Source: CAKRJP01 sp963658085 (GTDB taxonomy: Bacteria; Bacillota; Clostridia; Lachnospirales; Lachnospiraceae). From it: a stretch of 64,000 nucleotides of DNA. The notes below the pieces were generated by a model, which saw only the letters and a list, made by a program, of their open reading frames with translations, made no database searches and was not told where the DNA came from. The stretch covers positions 62,001 to 126,000 of the forward strand of contig CAVKOU010000003.1 of assembly GCA_963658085.1 (NCBI GenBank), in the 5' to 3' direction. Position numbers and translations under genes: made by a program. Each line of letters starts with the position of its first letter. The first letter of the stretch is position 1. This document shows positions 1 to 6,869 of this stretch, piece after piece.

Positions 1-130
1 GCTTTGTATGAAGCGCCTCTTTGTCAGCCTCTGAATATACCGCCACAGTCTGGATTCCTATCTCCCTGCAAGCCCTAATGATACGAACCGCAATCTCCCC
101 TCGGTTTGCAACCAATACCTTCCTTATCAT
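1..130 (-). CDS. accC: Biotin carboxylase of acetyl-CoA carboxylase, N-terminal fragment
   Basis: Only the first 43 codons are inside the window; the gene runs off the left edge. The minus strand reads MIRKVLVANRGEIAVRIIRA, the typical ATP-grasp biotin carboxylase N terminus with its VANRGEIAVR block, followed by CREIGIQTVAVYS. AccC carboxylates the biotin on AccB using ATP and bicarbonate, the first half of malonyl-CoA formation. It follows fabZ by about 30 bases in the same direction, so it is the last visible member of the fatty acid operon; accD and accA probably follow outside. The family call is firm despite truncation. Confidence 0.93.
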   Translation of the reverse strand, partial: MIRKVLVANRGEIAVRIIRACREIGIQTVAVYSEADKEALHTK

Positions 131-160
131 CCAAAATCTCTCCTTATCAAAAATCAAACC

Positions 161-589
161 TTATCCGATCATAAAGGTAAGCTCTGCCTTAAGCACGATC
201 TTTTCATCGACTTTAGCAATAGCCTCCCCAATACCCAAAGGCCCTTTTTTCTTTATGATTCTTGTTTCTAACAAAAGTTTATCCCCGGGAACTACCTTTC
301 CCTTAAACCGACATTTATCGATTCCGCCAAAATAGGCCGTTTTCCCCTTGTGTTCCGGTAGGGATAAGATTGCCACCGCTCCTGCCTGGGCCAAAGCTTC
401 CACGATCAGAACCCCCGGCATTACCGGTTCTTTCGGAAAATGTCCCGCAAAAAAATCTTCCCGGTAGGTAACACATTTATAGCCAATGGCATATTCTCCC
501 GGCACATAATCCTCGATGCCATCCAACAAAAGAAAGGGATGTCTGTGAGGAATAATCTCTTTAATCTGGTTGATATTCAAATGATTCAT
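161..589 (-). CDS. fabZ: (3R)-hydroxyacyl-ACP dehydratase FabZ
   Basis: Hotdog-fold dehydratase that removes water from 3-hydroxyacyl-ACP in the elongation cycle. IIPHRHPFLLLD near residue 15 and GHFPKEPVMPGVLIVEALAQ carry the catalytic His (about 50) and Glu (about 64) of FabZ. Length (about 142 aa) is normal. Two ATGs lie six bases apart: the one ending at 589 sits 8 bases after an AGAGG ribosome site, the one at 595 only 3 bases after it, so the inner start is preferred. It lies between accB and accC, the usual clostridial order. Confidence 0.95.
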   Translation of the reverse strand: MNHLNINQIKEIIPHRHPFLLLDGIEDYVPGEYAIGYKCVTYREDFFAGHFPKEPVMPGVLIVEALAQAGAVAILSLPEHKGKTAYFGGIDKCRFKGKVVPGDKLLLETRIIKKKGPLGIGEAIAKVDEKIVLKAELTFMIG

Positions 590-664
590 GTTCATTTACC
601 TCTGTTTGATCCAAATTCAAATGCTTTCTAAATTCTATATGTTTTCTATTTGCCTTCTGTTTTT

Positions 665-709
665 TCTATCTATTTTCTTTCTATCTATTTTCTTTCTATT
701 TGTTTTCTT
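665..709. repeat. Three 15-bp tandem units across the accB stop codon
   Basis: The 15-base unit tctatctattttctt occurs twice exactly (665-679, 680-694) and a third time with two changes (695-709). The third unit covers the TAG stop of accB and its last codons. Looks like replication slippage; it fills most of the accB-fabZ gap. Confidence 0.85.
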
Positions 710-1208
710 CTGTTTGGATGATAAATAAATTCTGTCCATATTCCACGGCCTCTCCGTTTCCTACACAGATTTCTTTTATCACTCCATCATATTCTGCTTC
801 GATCTCATTCATAAGCTTCATAGCTTCCACGATGGCCAGGGTCTGTCCCTTTTTCACAATATCCCCCACTTTTACAAAAGGTTCCTCTCCCTCAGCCGGA
901 GCAACATAAAACACTCCTACCAATGGGGATTTTACTTCTGTTCCTGAAGCTTTTTCCTCTATCTCTTCCTTTGAAGCTTCCACTTTTTCTTGATAAAAAT
1001 CACGTTCTGTACGGAAGTTTTTCTCATACGGAACATTATTTTCTAATGAGGCATTCACTTCTTGGAAATATCCATTCTCTGCCTGAATTTTCTGTGGTTT
1101 GACAGCCTTACTCATTTTTATAGAGAAGTCTCCCTCTTTATAGCTAAAGCTTTCCAATCCCGATTCAGATACTTGCTCTACTAATTTCATTAATTGTTTA
1201 AATTCCAT
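696..1208 (-). CDS. accB: Biotin carboxyl carrier protein of acetyl-CoA carboxylase
   Basis: Carries the biotin that shuttles carboxyl groups between AccC and the carboxyltransferase. The C-terminal half is a biotinyl domain with EAMKLMNEIEAE, the Lys being the biotinylation site; a Glu-rich linker precedes it, and the N terminus (MEFKQLMKLVEQVSESGLES) matches AccB. Expected size, 170 aa. The start at 1208 is chosen because the frame upstream runs into a stretch of Ns at 1228-1258 and this Met begins the conserved N terminus. A 15-bp repeat overlaps its 3' end. Confidence 0.95.
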   Translation of the reverse strand: MEFKQLMKLVEQVSESGLESFSYKEGDFSIKMSKAVKPQKIQAENGYFQEVNASLENNVPYEKNFRTERDFYQEKVEASKEEIEEKASGTEVKSPLVGVFYVAPAEGEEPFVKVGDIVKKGQTLAIVEAMKLMNEIEAEYDGVIKEICVGNGEAVEYGQNLFIIQTEENK

Positions 1209-1227
1209 ATCCAAATCCTTCCTATAT

Positions 1228-1258
1228 NNNNNNNNNNNNNNNNNNNNNNNNNNNNNNN
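1228..1258. other. Run of 31 Ns inside a short tandem repeat
   Basis: Unresolved bases between accB and fabF. On both sides lie copies of a 15-base unit of the form aaatccttactatac (about 1213-1227, 1259-1287), so the gap probably marks a repeat array of uncertain copy number. Confidence 0.9.
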
Positions 1259-1322
1259 AATCCTTACTATACAAATCCTTATTATATAAATCTGTCTATG
1301 TCACGCCGGAGCACTTCGACTT

Positions 1323-2564
1323 TTATGATTCCTGATACCGCTTGATAAGCATGGTAGCATTGTGCCCTCCAAATCCCAAAGAATTAGATAATGCATAATT
1401 GATTTCTTTTTCTACAGGAGTGTTGATTGCATAATTCAAATCACACTCCTCATCTGTTTCTTTGGTTCCTATGGTTTGATGGATATAGTTTTCCTCCAAG
1501 GATTTGGCAAGAACTGCAAACTCCACCCCACCTGCAGCGCCTAAGAGATGTCCCAGCATAGATTTTGTGGAATTGATCACTACGTCCTTTGCTGACTCAC
1601 CAAAGACTGCCTTTATGGCTCTGGTCTCAAACAGATCGTTATGATGAGTTCCGGTACCGTGGGCATTAATATAGTCCACCTGTTTTGGCGAAATTTTCGC
1701 CTCCCTCATAGCAAGCTCCATGGCTTTTGCCGCCCCACTTCCATCCTCACATGGCGAAGTAATGTGAAAGGCATCTGCCGTAGCTCCATATCCTACCACC
1801 TCGGCATAAATATGAGCTCCTCTTTTTTTTGCATGCTCCAGTTCCTCTAGAACTACTACGCCGGCTCCCTCGCCTAATACGAATCCACCCCGGTTCTTAT
1901 CAAAAGGAATCGATGCCCTCATCGGATCTGTCTCTTTTGTCAGAGCTGTAAGAGCCTGGAAGCCTGCCACTACCGTAGGAGTAATACAGCTTTCCGTTCC
2001 CCCGGCAAACATAATATCTGCATCATCGTATTGAATCGCCCGGAAGGCATCTCCGATACAGTGGGTGCCAGAAGCACAGGCTGTAGCTACATTGGTGCAT
2101 TTTCCCTGAAGACCTAGATGGATGGAAATATTTCCTGCTGCCATATTGGAAATCATGCGAGGTACCATAAGAGGATCCGCCCGCTTGATCTTATGATTTA
2201 AAATTTTCTCATGTTCGGTCTCTACGGTATGGATGCTTCCGATTCCCGATCCTACGATGACACCGGCCCGAAAAGGATCTTCCTTTTCCATATTTAGCCC
2301 TGAATCCTTCATAGCCTCCATGGCTGCCGCCACCCCGTACTGGGAGAAAAGTTCCATACGTCTTGCACTTTTTTTATCCATCCACACAGAAGGATCAAAG
2401 TCTTTTACCTCCGCTGCCAATTTTACCTGAAATTCTTCCGTATCAAAACGGGTGATCGGTCCAATCCCCACCTTTCCCTCTTTGATATTTTTCCAGGTTT
2501 CTTCTAGGCTATTTCCAAGAGGAGTTATCGCCCCAAGGCCTGTTACTACCACTCGTCTTTTCAT
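1323..2564 (-). CDS. fabF: Beta-ketoacyl-ACP synthase II FabF
   Basis: Condensing enzyme that elongates acyl-ACP with malonyl-ACP. The catalytic triad is visible: Cys in ATACASGTHCIGDA (residue 163, the family's usual position), His in INAHGTGTHHND and His in STKSMLGHLLGAAGG. Length 413 aa is typical. The ATG at 2564 is chosen over an in-frame codon 24 bases upstream because AGGAG lies 9 bases before it and MKRRVVVTGLGAITPLG is the conserved N terminus. It follows fabG and precedes accB in the operon. Confidence 0.96.
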   Translation of the reverse strand: MKRRVVVTGLGAITPLGNSLEETWKNIKEGKVGIGPITRFDTEEFQVKLAAEVKDFDPSVWMDKKSARRMELFSQYGVAAAMEAMKDSGLNMEKEDPFRAGVIVGSGIGSIHTVETEHEKILNHKIKRADPLMVPRMISNMAAGNISIHLGLQGKCTNVATACASGTHCIGDAFRAIQYDDADIMFAGGTESCITPTVVAGFQALTALTKETDPMRASIPFDKNRGGFVLGEGAGVVVLEELEHAKKRGAHIYAEVVGYGATADAFHITSPCEDGSGAAKAMELAMREAKISPKQVDYINAHGTGTHHNDLFETRAIKAVFGESAKDVVINSTKSMLGHLLGAAGGVEFAVLAKSLEENYIHQTIGTKETDEECDLNYAINTPVEKEINYALSNSLGFGGHNATMLIKRYQES

Positions 2565-2597
2565 GATCTGTCTCCTATCTTCCCACACCCATTTTTA

Positions 2598-2665
2598 TAA
2601 CTTGCCATTCTTCTGACAAAACCAATTCTTTTAACTTGCCATTCTTCTGACAAAACCAATTCTTC
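2598..2665. repeat. Two 34-bp tandem copies between fabF and fabG
   Basis: A 33-base identical stretch beginning taacttgccattcttctgac occurs at 2598-2630 and 2632-2664, giving period 34. It fills half of the fabG-fabF gap. No hairpin or open frame is evident in it. Confidence 0.88.
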
Positions 2666-2710
2666 CCGCAAATCGATTTGTATCGTTATGGTTTTTTCTT
2701 AAATATTTCC

Positions 2711-3451
2711 TTACATCACCATGCCACCATCTACGTGAATGACCTGCCCGGTAATGTACTTTCCATCCTCAGAAGCCAGAAAAGCTACTAACTTTGCAAT
2801 ATCCTCCGGCTCTCCCATTCTTCCCATGGGAATCTGCTTTAGCACCTGCTCCTTTGCCTGCTCTTTTAAAGCCTCTGTCATATCGGTCTGGATAAACCCA
2901 GGGGCGATGGCATTGACAGTAATATTTCTGGATGCCAACTCTTTCGCAACGGTTTTTGTCATGCCAATGATCCCCGCCTTGGAGGCAGCATAATTAGTCT
3001 GTCCGGGATTTCCTGCAACTCCCACCACCGAAGCCATGTTGATGATACGTCCTCCTCTTTGCTTTAGCATATGTCTGGAAATTAATTTCATGGTATGAAA
3101 AGTTCCCTTTAAATTGGTATCTACCACCGCATCAAATTCTTCCTCCGACATTTTCATCAAAAGATTATCTCTCACGATTCCTGCATTGTTCACTAAGATA
3201 TCGATTCTTCCATATTCTTTTAGGATATCCCCAATCATAGTCTCACAGGACGAAGCTTCTGCCACATTACACTGGTAAGAGGACGCCCATCCTCCCTCTG
3301 ATGTAATTTCCTCCACTACTTTGTCCGCAGCCGACTTAGAACCATTGTAATTTACAATTACCGTGGCACCTTTTTTCGCCAATTCCTTTGCAATGGCCTT
3401 ACCAATTCCTCTGGAAGCCCCGGTTACCAGAGCGATTTTATGTTCTAACAT
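2711..3451 (-). CDS. fabG: 3-oxoacyl-ACP reductase FabG
   Basis: NADPH-dependent short-chain reductase of the elongation cycle. The N terminus has the Rossmann TGASRGIG motif, NNAG follows near residue 90, and SVVGVAGNPGQTNYAASKAG supplies the Ser-Tyr-Lys catalytic set; the C terminus ends in the tetramer-forming VDGGMVM. Length 246 aa is standard. An AGGTGG site precedes the ATG. fabD lies about 10 bases upstream. Confidence 0.96.
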   Translation of the reverse strand: MLEHKIALVTGASRGIGKAIAKELAKKGATVIVNYNGSKSAADKVVEEITSEGGWASSYQCNVAEASSCETMIGDILKEYGRIDILVNNAGIVRDNLLMKMSEEEFDAVVDTNLKGTFHTMKLISRHMLKQRGGRIINMASVVGVAGNPGQTNYAASKAGIIGMTKTVAKELASRNITVNAIAPGFIQTDMTEALKEQAKEQVLKQIPMGRMGEPEDIAKLVAFLASEDGKYITGQVIHVDGGMVM

Positions 3452-3461
3452 GTTCCACCTG

Positions 3462-4391
3462 TTACTTTCTTATTTTCAGTTCTTCTAATACATGTTCCAC
3501 ATCCTCCACACAGGATACATTTAGCACCCGGCCGGAAGGATTGATTTTTTTCATAAATCCAGCTAGTGTCTTTCCCGGACCGATCTCCACAAAGGTATCC
3601 ACTCCCTGAGAGATCATAAATTCCATGCTCTGCTGCCACTTCACAGAGGATGAAACACCCTTACTTAGAAGCTCTCCGATCTGCTCTTTATTCCTTACAA
3701 GATCCGCAGTCACATTGGCCACATAAGGAATTTTTAAATCCCTAAAAGAAATTTTATCTATTTCTTTCTTTAAAGCTTCCCCTGCAGGCTCCATAAAAGC
3801 CGAATGAAAAGGACCACTTACCTTTAGCATCAGAGTACGTCTTGCCCCTGCTTCTTTTAAGAGGGCCGACGCGTCCATGACCTCTGCCTTTGCTCCTGTG
3901 ATCACGATCTGTCCCGGACAATTGTAGTTAGCAATGCTGACTCTTTTATAAGCATCTACCACCGAAAGGATTTTGTCTGTCTCAAGACCAAGGATCGCAC
4001 ACATAGCACCTTCTCCTGCAGGAGCCGCCTGCTGCATAAAGCGTCCTCTTTTTCGTACCAACTGAATGGCGGTGATAGGATCCATAGCACCGGCAGTGGC
4101 AATAGCGGCATATTCTCCCAAACTAAGCCCCGCTGTAAGATCTACTTTTACCCCTGCCTCTTTTAACACCGCCGTCATAGCAAGGCAGGTGGCAACCAGA
4201 GCCGGCTGAGTGTATTCTGTAAGATGAATTTTTTCATTTTCTTTAAAGCAAATATCTTTCAAATCGATATCCAGTGCTTCATGAGCCTCATCAAAAATGG
4301 CTCTTGCAGCAGAATAAGTTTCATAGAAATCTGCTCCCATTCCTACCTTTTGAGCTCCCTGTCCCGGGTAAATAATTGCAATCTTACTCAT
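3462..4391 (-). CDS. fabD: Malonyl-CoA:ACP transacylase FabD
   Basis: Transfers malonyl from CoA to acyl carrier protein, supplying the extender unit. Visible signatures are YPGQGAQKVGMG at the N terminus, the nucleophile Ser in AGLSLGEYAA, and the catalytic His in VSGPFHSAFM. Length 309 aa fits the family. It stands between fabK and fabG with a ten-base gap to fabG, so the two are probably translated from one message. Confidence 0.96.
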   Translation of the reverse strand: MSKIAIIYPGQGAQKVGMGADFYETYSAARAIFDEAHEALDIDLKDICFKENEKIHLTEYTQPALVATCLAMTAVLKEAGVKVDLTAGLSLGEYAAIATAGAMDPITAIQLVRKRGRFMQQAAPAGEGAMCAILGLETDKILSVVDAYKRVSIANYNCPGQIVITGAKAEVMDASALLKEAGARRTLMLKVSGPFHSAFMEPAGEALKKEIDKISFRDLKIPYVANVTADLVRNKEQIGELLSKGVSSSVKWQQSMEFMISQGVDTFVEIGPGKTLAGFMKKINPSGRVLNVSCVEDVEHVLEELKIRK

Positions 4392-4423
4392 ATTACTTCC
4401 CTCTTTTTCTTCCTGCTTTCTTG

Positions 4424-5347
4424 TTACATAACCAGCAATTTACCGGCTTCCTGCATCAAATCTTCAAGAACTTCCTTACAAGTTTTTTCTTCATTGATCA
4501 TGCCGGCGATCTGTCCGGACATAACGCTTCCCTCTTTTACGTCCCCTTCCAGTACGGCTTTTCTTAATGCTCCCAAGGTCAGATATTCCAATTCTTCCAA
4601 AGAAGCTCCTGATTTTTCAAGTTCCAGATATTTCTTTGTCATATCATTTCTTAAGGACCGTACCGGATGTCCGGTACTTCTTCCGGTGACTCTTGTGTCT
4701 ATATCCTTAGCCTTTATGATCCTCGCCTTATAATTTTCATGAACCTGACATTCCTTGGTTACCACAAAGCGGGTCCCTAACTGAAAGCCTTCTGCCCCCA
4801 ACATTCTTGCTGCCGCGATTCCTCGTCCATCTGCAATTCCTCCTGCCGCAATAACAGGAATGGATACGTTGTCCACTACCTGGGGAACTAAAGTCATCGT
4901 AGTACTCTCTCCCACATGGCCTCCGGACTCACATCCTTCCGCCACTACAGCATCGGCTCCACATCTTTCCATGCGCTTTGCTAATGCCACCGATGCCACT
5001 ACCGGAATGACTTTGATATTTTTCTCTTTCCAAAGGTTCATATACTTCTCCGGATTACCAGCTCCTGTGGTTACTACAGCCACGCCTTCTTCTGCAATAA
5101 CCTGTGCCACCTGATCTACATAGGGGCTCATCAGCATCACATTTACACCAAAAGGTTTGTCCGTAAGCTTTTTTGTCTCCCTGATCTGTTCTCTCACCCA
5201 CTCTGCCGGTGCATTAGCAGCTCCGATAATTCCAAGACCTCCTGCCTCAGACACTGCCGCCGCCAGATGGTACTCTGCCACCCAGGCCATGCCTCCCTGG
5301 AAAACGGGATATTTTATTCCTAATAAATCTGTGATCTTTGTCTTCAT
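4424..5347 (-). CDS. fabK: Enoyl-ACP reductase II FabK (FMN-dependent)
   Basis: Flavin TIM-barrel enoyl reductase used by many Firmicutes instead of FabI. LGIKYPVFQGGMAWVAEYHL and AAVSEAGGLGIIGAA at the N terminus and GCESGGHVGE and PVIAAGGIADG further on are typical of the FabK/nitronate monooxygenase family. The position between acpP and fabD supports FabK over a nitronate monooxygenase. The ATG at 5347 is preferred to a TTG nine bases upstream; neither has a clear ribosome site. Organisms relying on FabK are generally insensitive to triclosan, but another reductase elsewhere cannot be excluded. Confidence 0.92.
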   Translation of the reverse strand: MKTKITDLLGIKYPVFQGGMAWVAEYHLAAAVSEAGGLGIIGAANAPAEWVREQIRETKKLTDKPFGVNVMLMSPYVDQVAQVIAEEGVAVVTTGAGNPEKYMNLWKEKNIKVIPVVASVALAKRMERCGADAVVAEGCESGGHVGESTTMTLVPQVVDNVSIPVIAAGGIADGRGIAAARMLGAEGFQLGTRFVVTKECQVHENYKARIIKAKDIDTRVTGRSTGHPVRSLRNDMTKKYLELEKSGASLEELEYLTLGALRKAVLEGDVKEGSVMSGQIAGMINEEKTCKEVLEDLMQEAGKLLVM

Positions 5348-5434
5348 ATTTTTCAATCTTTAAATCCAATCTTCAATCTTAATAAATACTTTTTGTTTAT
5401 ATCTTTTATTTATATTTATTATTTTTGTTTATGT

Positions 5435-5473
5435 CTTTTATTTATAACTTTTATTTATGACTTTTATTTGTGA
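5435..5473. repeat. Three 13-bp tandem units across the acpP stop codon
   Basis: The unit cttttatttatga recurs at 5435-5447, 5448-5460 and 5461-5473 with one or two changes. The last copy contains the acpP stop codon and its final His and Lys codons. Looser AT-rich copies continue leftward to about 5380. Confidence 0.8.
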
Positions 5474-5688
5474 CTTTCAATATACTTTATGACCTCTGAA
5501 ATATTTGTAAGCTCCTCTAAATCCTCGGAAGGAATCTCTATGTCATAGGTCTCCTCCAAAGCCATCACCATTTCAAATAAGTCTAAGGAATCTGCCTCAA
5601 GATCCTCTTTAAAGGAAGTTTCCATAAGAATGGCGCTCTCATCTACTCCAAGATTTTCTGCTACGATTTTTCTGATTTCTTCAAACAT
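5464..5688 (-). CDS. acpP: Acyl carrier protein
   Basis: Small acidic protein (74 aa) that carries growing acyl chains on a phosphopantetheine arm. The attachment Ser is in LEADSLDLFEMVMALEE, the canonical DSL motif, near residue 38. Its ATG lies inside the end of fabH (8-base overlap), indicating translational coupling. It precedes fabK, an arrangement common in clostridia and streptococci. Confidence 0.97.
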   Translation of the reverse strand: MFEEIRKIVAENLGVDESAILMETSFKEDLEADSLDLFEMVMALEETYDIEIPSEDLEELTNISEVIKYIESHK

Positions 5689-6691
5689 TTTTATTCTCCT
5701 TTTCTTTGTGATTGTCCCAGGTTACTATCGTGGCTCCCCAGGTGAGGCCCCCACCAAAACCTACTAAGACCAGTTTCATTCCCGCATGTAATTTCCCTTC
5801 CCTGTGAAGTTCATCTAAAAGAATAGGAATACTGGCGGAGGATGTATTTCCATACTCACTCATGTTCATAGGAAATTTTTCTATGGACTCCTGTAATCTT
5901 TTTGCCACCGCTTCCACGATTCTTTCATTGGCCTGATGCAAAAGATATAGGTCAATCTCTTCTTTTCTTAAATGATTTTCTTTCAGTACTTCTTCGATGA
6001 CCTCCGGTACCTTTCGCACCGCAAATTTAAATACCTGCTGTCCATTCATTTCCATATAGCACTGTGTGTCTTTATGGATGTTCTCATTCTCATTCGTAAA
6101 GGGGTTATGATCGAATGGACTTTGCAAGGTCAGGGCCTCTCCCAAGGTTCCATCCGAATGGGATATAGGAATAAACCCTTCCCCCTCCTGCCTCTTTACT
6201 ACCACAGCTCCTGCACCGTCTCCGAAGAGTACGCAAGTACTCCTATCTGCCCAGTCGGTGAGATTTGACAGGCTCTCGCTTCCGATTATCAAAACTGTCT
6301 TGCACCATCCTGCTGACATATAGGCCATAGCCGTATTGTAGGCCAGAACAAATCCACTGCAGGCCGCAGAAAGATCAAAGCAAAATGCATTAATCGCTCC
6401 GATTTCTTTTTGAACTCCACAGGCGGTTCCCGGCATTACCATGTCCCCGGAAATCGTGGACACAAGAATTAGATTTAATTCCTCCGGTGATATTCCGGCA
6501 TTTGCAAGAGCTCTCTTGGCAGCCTCCGCTGCCATAAAGGTAGTGGTTTCATGGGTGGCAATGTGCCGTCTTTTAATCCCCGTTCGCTCTGTAATCCAAG
6601 CGTCCGAGGTATCCACCATTTCCTCTAATCTTTGATTTTTCAGGATATATTTCGGAACATAAGCTCCGGTTCCTGCGATGACTCCCGTCAT
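5681..6691 (-). CDS. fabH: Beta-ketoacyl-ACP synthase III FabH
   Basis: Starts fatty acid synthesis by condensing an acyl-CoA primer with malonyl-ACP. The triad is visible: Cys in DLSAACSGF, His in LLHQANERI and Asn in GNTSSASIPI. The C terminus has VGFGGGLTWGA, normal for the family. The ATG at 6691 is used because GAGGTGG lies a few bases before it; a GTG nine bases upstream lacks spacing. It is the first gene of the operon, with a promoter just upstream and no regulator gene beside it. Length 336 aa. Confidence 0.95.
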   Translation of the reverse strand: MTGVIAGTGAYVPKYILKNQRLEEMVDTSDAWITERTGIKRRHIATHETTTFMAAEAAKRALANAGISPEELNLILVSTISGDMVMPGTACGVQKEIGAINAFCFDLSAACSGFVLAYNTAMAYMSAGWCKTVLIIGSESLSNLTDWADRSTCVLFGDGAGAVVVKRQEGEGFIPISHSDGTLGEALTLQSPFDHNPFTNENENIHKDTQCYMEMNGQQVFKFAVRKVPEVIEEVLKENHLRKEEIDLYLLHQANERIVEAVAKRLQESIEKFPMNMSEYGNTSSASIPILLDELHREGKLHAGMKLVLVGFGGGLTWGATIVTWDNHKEKENKNV

Positions 6692-6736
6692 ACCTTCCAC
6701 CTCATTTTTCTTGTTTGTTTGCTTTCAACAGCAATG

Positions 6737-6766
6737 ATTTTAACAGGGATCTTCCACGGGATACAA
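6737..6766 (-). promoter_or_regulatory. Probable promoter of the fatty acid operon
   Basis: On the minus strand TTGTAT (6761-6766) and TAAAAT (6737-6742) are spaced 18 bases, about 45 bases before fabH, just downstream of the previous gene's terminator. The -10 is good and the -35 weak. I see no convincing FapR-type operator. Confidence 0.42.
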
Positions 6767-6811
6767 TTTACAAAAAACGCAAAAATGTAAGATTCAAATT
6801 CCCACAGACGC

Positions 6812-6855
6812 AAAAAGACCTGCAAAAGAGATCAAACAAATCTCTTTTGCAGGTC
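6812..6855 (-). terminator. Intrinsic terminator of the DXS-like gene
   Basis: Perfect 16-bp stem (6817-6832 with 6840-6855, arm gacctgcaaaagagat), 7-base loop, followed on the minus strand by TTTTT. It separates the DXS-like gene from the fab operon. Confidence 0.9.
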
Positions 6856-6869
6856 AAAAAATATATTTC

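Noticed and set aside
4224..4733. 169-codon plus-strand frame
   Set aside because: Antisense shadow of fabD and fabK, with low-complexity Ser/Leu/Phe composition.
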